A DNA stretch of 64,000 nucleotides from Enoplolaimus lenunculus (GCA_030248215.1 JASANG010002504.1:82294-146293); one strand, 5' to 3'; shown: positions 1 to 11,809, counted from the first letter of the stretch. Notes: generated from the sequence alone by a model not told the origin. Numbers and translations: made by a program.

Positions 1-559
1 TACAGAAAACCAATAATAACCAATTTAGCTCAGTATACGTATAAAATAACTGACAGCGGCGGGATGAAGAATCGGATTGAAAGCGATAATTGAACTTAAA
101 CCAATTCGGAATCGAAATGATGAAGAACTGGTATTGAAGCTTCGCGCGAATATGTTATCCACGGTTAAAATGACAGAATTATTAATAATTAAGAAGCATA
201 TCATAACAAGAAAATTGCAAGCGAAACAAATTTCTATTCTGATTTCGATTATACATGGAGTAAGAACTCGATTTTAATCGGAATTTATATCGAAATACGA
301 ATTCCTTTTGCAACTTGCGGTACCAACCTGCGGTACCCACTATCAAACTAGTAATACGACTACGCTAAGCGAAGTCAAAATAGAGAGGTTGTTATATCAG
401 GTTGAGCCGCACAGCTACATCAACATAAAATCCTGACAGCTCATGTAAAGAATGTTCTACATAAATAAATCGAAATAATATGCTGGCTTTAATAATTGAA
501 AATTGAGACACTAGTAAAAACTCCACATATACTTCTAGTCACAACTCCAGTGTTTTTAC
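1..559. other. ORC5 intron sequence with MITE remnants
   Basis: No further ORC5 exon is visible left of 560. The stretch at about 60-300 has scattered TCGGAAT/AATCGGA motifs like the subterminal motifs of the MITEs at 6165 and 12411, so it is probably a decayed copy. The rest is AT-rich with no recognisable content. Confidence 0.45.
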
Positions 560-3500
560 CTTTATATCGATCGCTTTCACTACTAGCATTTGCAGATGTA
601 TCATGGCTGAGTTGTAACATAGAATTTGTATTTGGATTCCTACAAAAATATTTAAATGATATAATTAAAAATTGCAAAAAGTATTTTTAAACTTTATATT
701 ACAATGTTACGGTTTACATTCGATGCACTATTCATTGCCCAGGCAAGGTTTCCATGAAAATTATAAAACGAAATGCATTACGTGAAAATGTAAAACCTAG
801 AGATCAGAAATGGGAGTATCAATAAAGAAGTTGAGACTCAGACGGTCTCAAATTCTTTGAACCTGAGACTTCAGTCGTTTTTGGGAGTCTCAGAAATCTT
901 TTGACACAATACGGAAATATTTAAAAAACCTAAACCACGAATGGTGAAGGTCCTTTTCCGCTAAAAACATTAATGATATGATTGAAGAAACAGCGTAAAT
1001 ATGGTAAGCGTATTCATTTATTTGGCACAAAATATACATATATGACAACAATCATATATCAGGAAAACAGAGATACTGGCAAACTTGCGAACAAATAATG
1101 ATGTTTGAACATTCACCAGCCAGTGTACTATATAAATTCACTACAGTTCCCATCTGTTGCATTTTGCATGCTCAATATTTCCCTACTTACTTACACGGAT
1201 TTAGGTTTTACGAGATATCGCGTTACTAATACTCAAACATATATTGATAAATTAAGATCTAGCATTCTCTAACAATACGCTAGTACTAAATTTACTTCGG
1301 TCAAACACATATAACAATGTTATAAAATAGCATTAAATTTTCATATAAGAATAATATTAAAACAATTTGCCACAACTGGCACTCCTAGTTGACATTAATA
1401 CCAGAGTCTCAGTTTCTAAACCTGAGACTTTTCAATAGCTGAGATTGAGACTGAGACTAGGCGAGTCTAAGGAATTTTCGAGGCTTGACACTGAGACTGA
1501 GACTCCCATCCCTGCTAGACATAACAAAATTAAAAACTTACGTAGCAGTATTAAGTGTTTCTTTAAGAAAAATCATTTCGACACCATGTTTGATTCGCGA
1601 TTCTGCGACTTTCCATAGCGCTCGTGTGTTTGAAATATCAACTGAAAATTTAGACTCGCATACCCAAATGACTGGGAAAGTAACTACCAATGGTTAGCGG
1701 TAAGTTTTCAAGTAAATAAGTGTATTAGATACTCAAAAACATAATATATAAAGAAATTAAAAATGATATTGTACCTACAAAAACACGATCTCAACTCGGC
1801 CTAGTGCTACGAACACCTTCAGCTGCTTTCTCAACGGTTGTACCTACAAAAACACGATCTCAACGCGGCCTAGTGCTACGAACACCTTCAGCTGCTTTCT
1901 CAACGGTGTAGCATCTATTTCCAGTTAGTAAGAGTCCTCAAACGCACAAACCACGACAGCTGCGAGCCAGAATTATTGCAAAGTAGCAGGATAAATTTAA
2001 AATAATAAACAATAAAAATTTCAAGGTTTACTGCTCTGTTTTGTACGGTACAAAACTTACAACACCTGTTACCAACTGGTAGTAGGTTCTGCACCGGTTT
2101 TAATATGGTCACTTACTACCCAAAATCATTAAAATTATAGCGACATATTTAAACGTTGATTACCCCCCTTAACGAAATTGCGCTCCTGAAATTAGGTAAG
2201 CAATTAGCTTCACTTACCTTCACCTTCTCGAATTGGTTTTACATAATCACCAAACAATTCTTGTGCCTGAAATACAATCACTGATGAAAAGCAAAGTCAG
2301 TATATGGTCAAAACTTAAAATTCGCTACAAAGGCACAAAGTAGGATTATACGAGCATGACTATTCAACTAAATTTTTTTAAATTTGGCAAAAATATTTTA
2401 AGCACCAACTTTTGCAAACATCAGTGTTTTCTTCAGTTCATAGAGTATATTTTTATCATTAACACTATAAAAATAAACATTTTACCAGCGAAAGCAAGCT
2501 CAATGGATCTGTACACGAACGATAAAACGTATCAACCAGTATCTTACAAAACGGAGGCCATGCCTCCTGATACTCAACAGGCTCATTAGAAATCAGTTCA
2601 TTGACTATGTCATCTGAAATCGAAAACGAGAAGGTTCACCTGGCAGTGAGCAGATATTTGACTCTAGAATCAGTTTAAAGAACGTCATTTAGTTGTGGTA
2701 TGTCTGCTCCGATTATGCCCAAAACTACTACGAAAATCTGCATTAAGCGAACAACAGCATTCAGACACACTATTTTTATCAATACTCCAAACAGCACTGA
2801 GTTTCCCCAACAATCTGCTCAAATCATATACGTAGTTGACCCTTCGAATTTTTTAAAACTTGACGGCAAAATAGCTAACTTACCTTTGGTCGGTTTTGGA
2901 CACTGAAGAACAAACTGAGGCCGCAGACCTGTTGCGTTAGCAAATTTTGTCCATGGTAGTTCAGACACAAACAGACAACATATGTTTAGTTCGGTCTAAA
3001 ATAAATACTCAACAAACATCAAGGTGGAACCGGAATTCCGGTTCCGACATTTTTTCACCTTCCGGTTCCGGTCCCGGTAAATTTTTACCGATTTAAAAAT
3101 TCCGGTGTTATAATTTGGCCGTTTTCTTAACTTTGCTAATTTTTAAGAATCTCTTTTTAAGCCATTTGTACTCAGAATATAAGCCTTGATGGTGGATTTC
3201 ACTTCAGTCGACGAAGAAAATCTATTAAAATACAACAAATAAAATAAATACCTATGTTCGACTAAGGTTGTTTCACAAATAATAGAGCAAAAAAATACGA
3301 TTAAAATGAAATTTTTGGTGAAATGCAGTTTTCACTTTACGGTTCCGGTTCCGGTAAAAGTTTCAAATTCCGGTTCCGGTAAATTGTAATTCCGGTTGCA
3401 CCCTGCAAACAATATATTAACCTTAAATCATGTGTTTTGCCACACTACACTATGCAATGCATCATTATATTTCATTAGCAAAACTACATACACTTTCAAT

Positions 3501-6500
3501 GTTAACGTAGTTTACGGTAGGATTTAACAATTATTGGAAAAGCTTTTATATTCGTGACAGAAAGATACTAAGACTTTTGATTGCGTAGTTGATTGTTAAT
3601 GGGCATACGTCAACTAGCACTTAAACAGCAACTTAACATTTAGTACTTTGCAGTGGGCACCTCCGGAAAAAACCCCCACCCCCACTAGGGATTGGACTAG
3701 CAAAACGCCAGCACACAATATATAGCATAAGTATGAAAATAAATTAATGGATCAGCATACAAAAAGAAATGCTTTCATAGTTCATCAGCATAATTCATAA
3801 GCACAACTAATTAGTATATTGAGTGCGATTCATTACTTTTGCAATATTACTGAACAGTCTATTTAACCTCCAGCCTGGATTGATAATCTGGTATTTTTGA
3901 TATTACGTCAAAGCTTAGCACGCGGAGTACGTATTATTAACTTTGGGTTTTTTACAGCAAAACACAAAATCCAGCAATGAAGTCTGTTTTCAATTTGATT
4001 AAATGAGACATCCAAGGATAGGCGGTCTCGGTCAAAAAAGCGAGACCGAGACCCAACCTACCGAGACTGTTGGTCTCGGTCTCGGTAGTTTTTAACCGTT
4101 ATCGAAAATAAAACTAAGATTTTTAATAAAACTTCTGAATATTTTTATCTGCTTTGAATTGCCGCTTCATACAATTAAACTAATAAATTGTCACCAAAAT
4201 TTATTTTTTACTTTATTTTTCACTTGGCTACTGTCGCCATACCCTTCAAACAGCCTCAGGACAAATCCCACAGCCTCAAAACACCGATATAGTGACGATG
4301 CCTTAAATGTTCTAAACGCGAAAATGCAACTATTTGTGCTCAGTCACAATAAAATCAAAGTGTTTTGAATTTTTCAAAAATAGAATGTGTTGGTAGATGA
4401 ACGAGACTGAAAAAAAGCCAGACCGAGACCAGCCAAATCCCGAGACTTGCCGAGACCGCCCATCTCAGGAGATCATAACGATTAACAACAATACTTACAA
4501 ACTCTTGCAATTTCAACAAACACGACAACACGCTTGGATGCATAGAACGCAAATACTTTGCTTGACGCAGAATCTGAACACAGAATCGAAATACTGGTTT
4601 ACGTTCGTTTAACAGTTCAATTATTTTTTGAAAAAAAGAGAAAAACACAATAAGTAACTCTAGAACGACAATATTGTAACAAACTGAGCAGTGACAAGAA
4701 TATTGGGTTGCCAATTGCGAGAAAGCGGACTGGAGAATCGAACAGAGACAGGAATGGTTAGGCTTAGACTTAGGTTTAGACATGATCATAGTAGGCAAGC
4801 CCATATAGTTTAAATGGGCTTTGTAGGTTATAATACACGAATGCCAGTATTTTTTGTGTCAGAACAATTTAAACAGTGCACAAAACAGAGCACTCACCAC
4901 TACAATCTTTTTAACCTCGCTAGCGCCAGCTTTAGACGAATAGTTATTTTTCAACGTACTCACGAATTCACATGCATTATCACATTTCAAATGTGCCAGT
5001 GAATCCAAAATGTCACTGTATTTCTTAGATACGCTTTGGCTTATCGCAAGCTGTCTTAACACTTCTTCAAACATACAACGTTGAGATACTGAACACTCGC
5101 AACAGTTTACATTGACTGCAACTAGACCCTGAAACAAAGCAGAAATGATGATTACAACCAAGTTCATCGAATGAATGATTAGAATAACAGTTAAAACAAT
5201 ATTTTTTGACTGCCGGTGAACACCTATTCAGCGTAATATCCACAACGTTGTTTATTTTTCGACCTATCTCTATAGATGAACACATATTATATATCAGGGA
5301 TCGACCGGATATTTATTTTACTGAATCCTAAATCGAATTATAAATTTTTACCGAAACCGGATGTTAACCCGAAATAGGGTCTAAATTTCTACACTGTTGA
5401 AAATACTTGGGTCGAGCAATCATGTACTACATATTTACTGACTTGAAATTAATTGTATGGGGTGTGTTTTTCATTTCATGTCAATGTCCACGCTTAACTA
5501 ACCCATAAATCCAGTCACTAAAAACCTAGTATTCCAACATGTAAAAACAAATTACGCACCTAGTGTTCCCACATGTAAAAAGCAGTTTACTGATATTCGG
5601 GACCACAACCGTAAATATTCCTCATATATCAGGGTGTAAATAGATAGTGCAAATAGTTCTTGAAATGACGGAACCGGAAAACAGATATGTACTGAAATGG
5701 ACAAGTTTCAAAGACGTCTTAAGATTTTGGACGAATTTCGTCATTTTTAATTTCATCGAACATTTGCAGCACATATTAAAATATACTTCCCGGCAGGGGC
5801 GTGCATAGCCAGGGTTTGAGAAGTTGGGGTGTCCAAGTCTTGACCAAAATAATACCTATTGGCTGGCTTAACTGTTAAGGGATAACCCGTTAGTTGGATG
5901 TCATAAAGTTTAATACAAGTCGACTCAGCTCTGCACGCTGTGTGACTGAACTCTGCAAGCAGTATCGTAAGATAATTGACTTTTGTCAAAAATATTTTTC
6001 AGTTCCACAAGAGAAACCTCGGGAACAAAAACGTCGAATTTTATGGAAATTCAGATTTCAAGGTTCAACGATCAGGAAAGGTTATGAAAAACTCAGATAT
6101 GTAAAATACTTGCAATATTTAACTAATTTTTAGGCTAATGCAGGCTGGCGGGGTTGAAGTGTAGCAGGGTGCAACCCCAATCGGAATTCCGATTCCGATT
6201 AGCCTTCCGGTTCAAAACGAGTTACAATTCCGATTCCGATAGTACAATCAATCGGAATCGAAATTTTGAAATATTAAATATTAATCTTCTTTGTTGTGAT
6301 ACGTTGCATAAAAATTCTGAATTATATATCTATTAAATGGCTTTCGATGAGTTAACTTATCAATAATTGATTATAGTATAGCTTTCCAGAACCAAATATC
6401 TTCGCCAGTTTGCTGATGCGACGTTTTTGAAAATTACTGCCAGCCACCAACCACCCTAAATCATTATATTTTGTCAATACAAATTATCCGTACAGCTGCA

Positions 6501-9500
6501 GAATTTCTAGTCCCCATTCCGATTCCGGTGTAAATATGCTGTTCCGATTTCGATTCCGGCATAATCCAGTTCCACTTTGCACGCTGGAGTGTAGGTATAC
6601 ATTTCGGGAAATACGGAAAAACCGTACGTTTCACGCAGGCAGACAGCCAGGCCTAGGCACAACAATGAAGGAAACATCGCGAGCGAAGCTAATTTTAGTA
6701 CAAAATTCAGGCATATTAGCTTTACGAGGCTCCGATGAGCTAAAATTCGATGCCTTTCCTATGACACATGATATTTCAGTCAGGGTGCAACCGGAATAAT
6801 AAAATACCGGAACCGGAAAGTTAAAAAAATACCGGAACCGGAGCCGGAAAATAAATCATATTTGTTACCGAAAAATTCTATTAAAGCGCTATTTTATCGT
6901 TTTTAATGTATATGCTTTAAACACACTATTTAGAACGCCAAAATCCTGAAACAAATACAGTAGGTAGAAACATAGAATAAATTATGGAGTACGGCACCAT
7001 TTTTCCTAAATTTTCGAATAAGAAAAATTTTTTCAATACCGGAAATACCGGAAAATTCCGGTGAAAAAATACCGGATTTCTTACCGGAACCGGATAGTGA
7101 AAAATACCGGATTTCCCTCCCGGAACCTTAATTTCGGTTGCACCCTGATTTCAGTTGCACACGTACAGACCGAAAATAAATCACTCGGAATAAAATTAGT
7201 GAAATCAAGACTTTATAATCAATCTGACAAGGGTATGCGACTGGGTACATTCTGCAACGGACATAGCCACGGATGGCAGGGGAACGATGTGCGGTCGCTC
7301 CCCCCGCGAAGTGGTTACTCAACAAGCGAAATTGGCTCTCCCTATCCCAAAACTTTTGGTCGTTAAAATTTAAAATCTTCGTTGCCATCGTAAACATACG
7401 TAAATACGTATAGTCAACATAAATAGCACACAGCTAATCTTGCAGCCACACAGCGATTAAAACCTGTTCTTGAAACTACTACAGCAGTAGCAAGTTAAAA
7501 AATACGTGTATAGGCAAAATGTCGAGCGACACCATATCGTTAAAAACGAATAAAACAATATTATGTTTATTTTATATGAATAAGCAAAATTGTCCCTTTA
7601 CCCAGGTCGTTTTCAAACAATTCAAACAGCTCTGCGGAACACACGATAAGATTATATACATTTTTAAACACTATATTTGCTGTGTTAACGAAGACGTCCA
7701 CGTGGGCGGTGCCTACCTTGCGTTTTGAAGTTGCTGCTCTGTTAAGGCGCCATATTACTGTCATACAAATTTGAAGTTGCTCAGTTATATATACTTTTTA
7801 ATCCAAAGCGAGTGCGGTTCACATAGTTATTGAACCACCCTACCCAAAAAGTTGTGGCTCAGGCAGTGACCAGAAACGATCTCTGTGGTTATATAATATA
7901 CTCCTATGCCGCCAAGTGCCTAGTAACACACAAAGCTCAGCATTTCTCGTACTACTATAAAACAAACCAGTTTATGGTCAACAAATTCTTCCAACAACAT
8001 CAGAATGCGATAACGGCTTCCACTGATGAAGACTGAGCTGGGCAACTGAGTTCCCTGAAATGAATATCTCCAACTCACCCAACTATTATTACGCAGTTAT
8101 TGCTAAGCTAAACTATGTTGCAAGGTGCAACCATAATTTCGAGTCCGATCAGAATTCCGATTCAAATCGAGTTCGGATTCCGATTGTACAATCAATCGCA
8201 ATCATTTTAATTTTAGGCCTACTTGTGAAATGTTGCATAAAATTTTTCACTTATGTAGCTATTAAATTGTTCAGGCGACGTTTTTTGAGAATCGTTGCCA
8301 ACCAACAGACATCCTATTATTTGTATAGTCACAAAATTTGCAGTTTCGATTCTGATACAATCCAGTTCCGCTTTGCACCCTGCGTCTATTACTATACGCT
8401 GCAGTTGAAACTTTGGTATATATGTACCCTAAAAAGAAAAGATTTGTGTTGCAATGTTAATACCGTTTTAAGTATATACTCTTGTTTAAAACAGTTTAAT
8501 CCGACGAAACACCAGCCCACAGGAATGTGCGAACTCGGTTAAAAACCGAGACCGGCCATTAAAACTATGGCGTCGGTCAATTTTTGTTTTCGGCTTCCTT
8601 CGCTATAGGGTCAAAAATTAATAAAAATCTAAATATGCATCTTTTTCACAAATTTGGATGTTTTGGTGCTCAGTCAGAACGATGTGGCGGATCAAAAAAT
8701 AACATTTTTTCGAAAATTTTTTATTTTTCAAACGTTTCTTCCAGTTTTTCAGGTTTTCAAGTGTTAATACTACAATGGAAAGTGTACCATCATTTAAGGA
8801 TTTTGGGTTTTTTTCCATTCGTCACTTAGTTGTCAGCTCATTGTGATATTATAGTGTCTAAGGCGTATGAAATCATAAACTTGCTTTTAATATATTAAAG
8901 CCTACAACTGTTTTGTATTGCCTGTTTTGGAATATTGTTCATGTGTATGGAACCCTGTACTTTGAACTGATCTGATATTGACAAAACTGAAAGAGCGCAA
9001 CGCTACTTTACTCGCAGGTTATGTTGGAAATTTAGATGTGGTGCTGGAAACTATGAATCGCGCTTGAAACAATTCAATTTAGAGTCATTAGAATACGTAC
9101 CGAAGACTAAAAGCAGACCTGGTCGTGGTATACAATTTTGTATATACGTAAGGAGTTTGATCTGAATTCTGATTCTTTAATGTCTTTTTTCAATTTTTTC
9201 CAGATTACGCGGACATAATCTTCGTCTGCAAATGCCTTTATTGCGTACCTAGTTAGCTCGGCACGTTAACTCACTTACAGAATCTGTAATGGTCTACCAG
9301 TCATTATTGCCTGTTCGCATAAGCAATTTTGTAAACGTTTACCTGAAGAACTATAAAATCCTTGAAATACGACCGAAATATGTAACATATTTCATTGTCG
9401 TTTAAGTTTGGTAAGCTCTACCAGTCATTATTGCCTGTTCGCATAAGCAATTTTGTAAACGTTTACCTGAAGAACTATAAAATCCTTGAAATACGACCGA

Positions 9501-9922
9501 AATATGTAACATATTTCATTGTCGTTTAAGTTTGGTAAGCTATGTTGGTGTTGAATATTAGTGAGGTCTTGTCTTACATATTAATAATTATGTATTTCGT
9601 GAATAAACTTTGACTTTGACTTTGAAGAGTTTAACTTGCTCTTTATCAAATGTACAGTGTCAGTTGCTTAGTTCGGGTTTGGAGTGCCGTAGCCCCCCGT
9701 CTTGCTTAGTTTTCGATTAGGAAAGCGAGGGTTATAAAACATTGCTTAAATATATAAATTAAGATTCCTGAAATTTGCAATTTTTGACGCTATAACGAAG
9801 GAACAACTATACTTATTGCATAACTATGAAAATTCATAGATTTACAGCGAATTCTATTCGTATGTTCCATGATTACAGAAGTTTACCTGCCCCAAGCTCT
9901 TCAGCATCTGCGCATTGAACAT
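560..9922 (-). CDS. ORC5: Origin recognition complex subunit 5, 5' part (runs off left edge)
   Basis: ORC5 is an AAA+-family subunit of the nuclear origin recognition complex, which loads MCM helicase. Exons on the minus strand are 9887-9922 (tentative), 7968-8054, 4898-5128, 4499-4573, 2884-2995, 2486-2613, 2218-2266, 1542-1641 and 560-639. All have AG acceptors and GT donors, and the phases fit (0,0,0,0,1,0,1,2,1). Seen against remembered human ORC5: NVNCCECSVSQRCMFEEVL matches the VNCVECF..LLLEQIL block; QAKYLRSM...LLKLQE matches AEYLRDM...FLRLQE; LFVSELPWTKFANATGL matches LFLSEIVWEKFRPNTG; FGDYVKPIREGE then NTRALWKVAE matches YCEPVVKGEA then TRKLWRNIE. About 300 of the family's roughly 435 residues are present; the C-terminal winged-helix part lies left of the window. 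Odd point: the Walker A and B residues are not conserved (see findings). The identification is firm. The first exon and true start are not. Confidence 0.87.
805..1514. mobile_element. hAT-type MITE with GAGACT subterminal motifs
   Basis: The left end is CAGAAATGGGAGT and the right end is ACTCCCATCCCTG. They are flanked by ctagagat (797-804) and ctagacat (1515-1522), an 8-bp target duplication with one mismatch. Both ends carry repeated GAGACT/AGTCTC motifs. No transposase is encoded. It sits in the ORC5 intron between the exons at 1542 and 560. The 8-bp duplication and CAG...CTG ends indicate hAT. Confidence 0.75.
1771..1908. repeat. Two tandem copies of a 69-bp unit
   Basis: The unit beginning gtacctacaaaaacacg is repeated once at 1840 with one clear substitution near the middle (actcgg/acgcgg). 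It is intronic in ORC5. The near identity implies a recent duplication. Confidence 0.85.
3020..3405. mobile_element. hAT-type MITE with TTCCGG motifs
   Basis: The left end is CAAGGTGGAACCGGAA and the right end is TTCCGGTTGCACCCTG. The subterminal regions are dense with TTCCGG/CCGGAA. The flanks (acaaacat, gcaaacaa) are only roughly alike. It is the same family as 6781-7147 and 13141-13462. It lies in an ORC5 intron just upstream (in gene order) of the 2884-2995 exon. Confidence 0.65.
4013..4468. mobile_element. MITE with GGTCTCGG motifs
   Basis: The left end CAAGGATAGGCGGTCTCGG and right end CCGAGACCGCCCATCTCAG are imperfect inverted repeats. Both halves carry many GGTCTCGG/CCGAGACC motifs. 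The flanks gagacatc and gagatcat share only the first four bases, so the target duplication is uncertain. It is intronic in ORC5. A decayed relative lies at about 8529-8830. Confidence 0.6.
4898..5128 (-). CDS. ORC5: ORC5 exon with the ECF region and Walker B position
   Basis: This exon has 77 codons with acceptor ctttgtttcag and donor gtgagt. It starts GLVAVNVNCCECSV, aligning with the LPHVFVNCVECF block that follows the P-loop helix in ORC5. It ends KKIVV, which continues into ILRQAKYLRSM in the next exon. In human ORC5 this strand reads YIVLDKAEYLRDM, so the Walker B aspartate is replaced by arginine here. Confidence 0.8.
6165..6586. mobile_element. hAT-type MITE with TTCCGAT motifs
   Basis: It starts CAGGGTGCAACC and ends TTTGCACGCTG. 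Flanks aagtgtag (6157-6164) and gagtgtag (6587-6594) form an 8-bp target duplication with one mismatch. Subterminal regions repeat ATTCCGATTCCGAT. The same family recurs at 8121-8382 and 12411-12811. Confidence 0.8.
6781..7147. mobile_element. hAT-type MITE with perfect 8-bp target duplication
   Basis: The ends are CAGGGTGCAACCGGAA and TTTCGGTTGCACCCTG, flanked on both sides by atttcagt (6773-6780 and 7148-7155). Many ACCGGA/TCCGGT motifs lie near the ends and there is no coding capacity. The perfect duplication makes this the best-defined copy of the TTCCGG family here. Confidence 0.9.
7968..8054 (-). CDS. ORC5: ORC5 exon covering the P-loop position
   Basis: The exon has a good acceptor (tcatttcag) and a gtttgt donor, a donor form also used in GOLGA2 exon 5. 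Its 29 codons begin GTQLPSSVFISGSRYRIL. PSSVFISG aligns with the PSIFIYG beta strand of human ORC5, but the following GxxxxGK[ST] loop is replaced by GSRYRILM. Only about two residues are missing, so the Walker lysine is absent rather than displaced by an intron. The exon joins the 4898-5128 exon in phase 0 across a 2.8-kb intron full of MITEs. Confidence 0.6.
8121..8382. mobile_element. hAT-type MITE, TTCCGAT family
   Basis: It begins CAAGGTGCAACC and ends GCTTTGCACCCTG. The internal sequence matches 6165-6586 and 12411-12811, including a shared 3' part ending AATCCAGTTCCGCTTTGCAC. The flanks do not form a clear duplication. It is shorter than its relatives. Confidence 0.65.
8529..8830. mobile_element. 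Decayed relative of the GGTCTCGG MITE
   Basis: It contains AACTCGGTTAAAAACCGAGACC and a stretch (TTTGGTGCTCAGTCAGAAC) like TTTGTGCTCAGTCACAAT in the 4013-4468 element. The ends are not clear. Confidence 0.4.
8905..9632 (+). mobile_element. 5'-truncated LINE fragment, CR1/L2/Jockey-like
   Basis: Broken translations match the C-terminal reverse transcriptase region of non-LTR elements: LPVLEYCSCVWNP, then DIDKTERAQRYFTRRL, then YESRLKQFNLESLEY, then RLRGHNLRLQMPLL. Several in-frame stops and frame changes show it is dead. The 3' end is a short TTTGAC tandem at about 9608-9630, typical of LINEs with microsatellite tails. It lies in the putative first ORC5 intron, on the opposite strand. Confidence 0.8.
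9293..9540. repeat. Two tandem copies of a 124-bp unit inside the LINE 3' end
   Basis: Copies at 9293-9416 and 9417-9540 look identical by eye, each starting tctaccagtcattattgcc. The duplication covers the end of the reverse transcriptase ORF and the start of the 3' UTR. Confidence 0.9.
9887..9922 (-). CDS. ORC5: Tentative first coding exon of ORC5
   Basis: This 36-nt stretch reads MFNAQMLKSLGQ and ends at a CAG|gtaaac donor in phase 0. That phase fits the next exon at 7968-8054. The position matches the SQVSILQSLFG segment before the P-loop in vertebrate ORC5. It is shorter than the usual N-terminus, so the real start may be in a further upstream exon. Only the position, phase and weak similarity support it. 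Confidence 0.35.
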
Positions 9923-11755
9923 GTGTGCTTTGAAGAAACTCAATATAAAAGTTTCAGTTTGTAGTTTTTTAATTTGATTTGTTATTCCGCCTAAAACATT
10001 CCTCGTTCAAAATCGCGCTATTATCGTTGTTATTCTCGAGTTACTAGCTACAAAATTTTATGTACCTCGCTGTAACAAGGAACACATTAGCAAGGAACAG
10101 ATTTCGACCTTTATCTTCTAAATTACCTTTTGTACAATTTTAATGAAAACATTGAAAAGCTAAGCGCGTTACCGGAATTGCTTTCGCCCAATGCTAGTGG
10201 CGGATTTAAGATTACATCGGGATTCGGCCGAGCAATTTTAAATGACTAACAGCATAAGTCCTCGCAAGCATTGGCGACCATTAACGTATTAAAGTTTGTT
10301 TTTTGTTGTTTAGTGCTTTATTGCTTGTGATTTTTATTTTGCTATCACAAGATCGAGGCGTGTATTTTATTTTTGTGCAATCTTGGGGTTATTCAACCTG
10401 GGTATTTACATAGCTAGTTTGCCAACAAGTTAATGGGATAAGCGCAAACGAGCAAGTAATTTCATTACATATCAACCTATATCTCCTGGTCATATTTGGC
10501 CTGATTAATGTTTTGCAGTTGTGGTTGAGGTTGGAATACCAACGAATGTTTTATGGTGCAAGTGCGGAAGACATACAGCTCGTCAGTATGCGTGGTGTAG
10601 CTTGTGTATGTGCAGAGTGTGTAATGTTAAGGCACGTATATACTCCTGAGCATTAGCACCAGAGGAAATTGTGATATCGGCCGCATGGTGTAATGAGTAG
10701 CGCGCTTGAATCGCGAGCGAGAGGTTTGAAATTCGATTCCCGGCGTGGCCATATGTTTCGGAGAAATCTAGAGCGAAAAGCATGTATATTTGCAGTACCT
10801 CGGAAAAAGGGGTCGTCCCGATCGTTCAGTTCTGACACACTTGAGTACCTATTTATACTATCTTATGGTATATGGACAATTAGCGACAGCAAGGGGTAAC
10901 ATGGCAGCGAGCAGGCAAGAAGAATGAAATGTGTAAAAACGAAAACAAGCAAAAAGAAAATCAACATAATGAAAACAAAAATAAATATAAATATTGTTCA
11001 AAATATATAAAGTTGAGGGCGATTAGCCCGCTTTGTATGCCTAGTCTGTATATAATCAGATTTTAGGGAATTGGCAGATTTTGGTAACTCAGAGCTTTTC
11101 CGTTTCGAATGTTATTATTGTTTTAAACAACTGTTAGTTGCGGTTTAATACAGAATCAGCACGGATCAGAACTCTATCGGTAAGAAATCCTTTTGAATAG
11201 TAATCGGAGTTATAACCCATGCGTGCCACCGTTTTGTGCCGTTTCGAGTACGGTACGTTAGACGCTGGAGTACGAATTGTGTAGGCAGTGCTCTTAACAG
11301 GTACGCCGGCTCTCGGATCAACCTATCCGCTCGAGCACGCGTTTGAAATTTACTCAGGTGCTGGAGGCAGCATATACAGAGTCAGTAGACTACGGACTAA
11401 TAAATAAAATATTGGCATCAGATCCAACCTTGTCGCCGGACTTACAACAAGTATCTTAGGTTTAGGCTAAAAGTGACTCTGTCAACCGGATAACTGTCTC
11501 GGTATAATGTTGTGTTCTGTAATAACCTTACTGCTCCTTCTTGTATAAACGTTCTGCAGTAAATCTTCAAAGCCTGCCGTGCCGTTGGTGAAGGGCGATT
11601 ACGCTAGCGTCATAGAGCTGAAACACACAAACCGTAACACATCAGAAGCCGACGCAGCTGTGGAGCGTGGGAGCGTTCTAATGTTTTAGGCGCATTCCTA
11701 TCATATTAATATAAGTAATAAAATCATAGGGATGCTGGTTTAAGCTTTTATCGAT
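9923..11755. promoter_or_regulatory. Divergent intergenic region between ORC5 and GOLGA2
   Basis: About 1.8 kb separates the probable ORC5 start from the GOLGA2 start. If the exon calls are right, both promoters lie here. No TATA box was identified with confidence. The GOLGA2 start has an in-frame TAA five codons upstream. A tRNA-like sequence lies at 10683. Nothing else is recognisable. Confidence 0.4.
10683..10755 (+). repeat. tRNA-like sequence, probably a SINE head or tRNA pseudogene
   Basis: GCATGGTGTAATGAGTAGC resembles a box A/D arm and GGTTTGAAATTCGATTCC resembles a box B with extra bases. GGCCGC at about 10679 pairs with GTGGCC near 10751. An anticodon-like loop CTTGAAT would read TGA, but there is no long variable arm as a serine tRNA needs, and the T arm does not fold cleanly. 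It is not called as a functional tRNA. Confidence 0.45.
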
Positions 11756-11809
11756 ATGACATCAGTTGCCGAAAATCATTCTGAAAAGCTTGCATCAGCG
11801 CGTCGAAAG
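11756..11809 (+). CDS. GOLGA2: GOLGA2 first coding exon and start codon
   Basis: The exon reads MTSVAENHSEKLASARRK and then a gtgaga donor. An in-frame TAA lies five codons upstream, so this ATG is the likely start. With exon 2 it gives KLASARRKLKKFQKEKQR, the counterpart of the basic KLAAAKKKLREYQQR motif in vertebrate GM130, the p115- and importin-alpha-binding end. Confidence 0.85.

Noticed and set aside
4355-4804. 149-residue minus-strand frame taken as one gene
   Set aside because: It runs through a real ORC5 exon (4499-4573), intron sequence and the end of a MITE. Only the exon is supported.
5295-5650. Another hAT-type MITE starting CAGGGATCGACCGG
   Set aside because: No matching CCCTG end or target duplication was found; a second CAGGG at 5627 has the same orientation.
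7567-7764. 65-residue minus-strand frame in the ORC5 intron
   Set aside because: It reads smoothly but matches nothing in ORC5, and the flanking exons join in phase without it.
8060-8542. 160-residue plus-strand frame
   Set aside because: Most of it is the MITE at 8121-8382.
10683-10755. Functional tRNA-Ser(TGA)
   Set aside because: The T arm does not fold properly and the long variable arm of serine tRNAs is missing.
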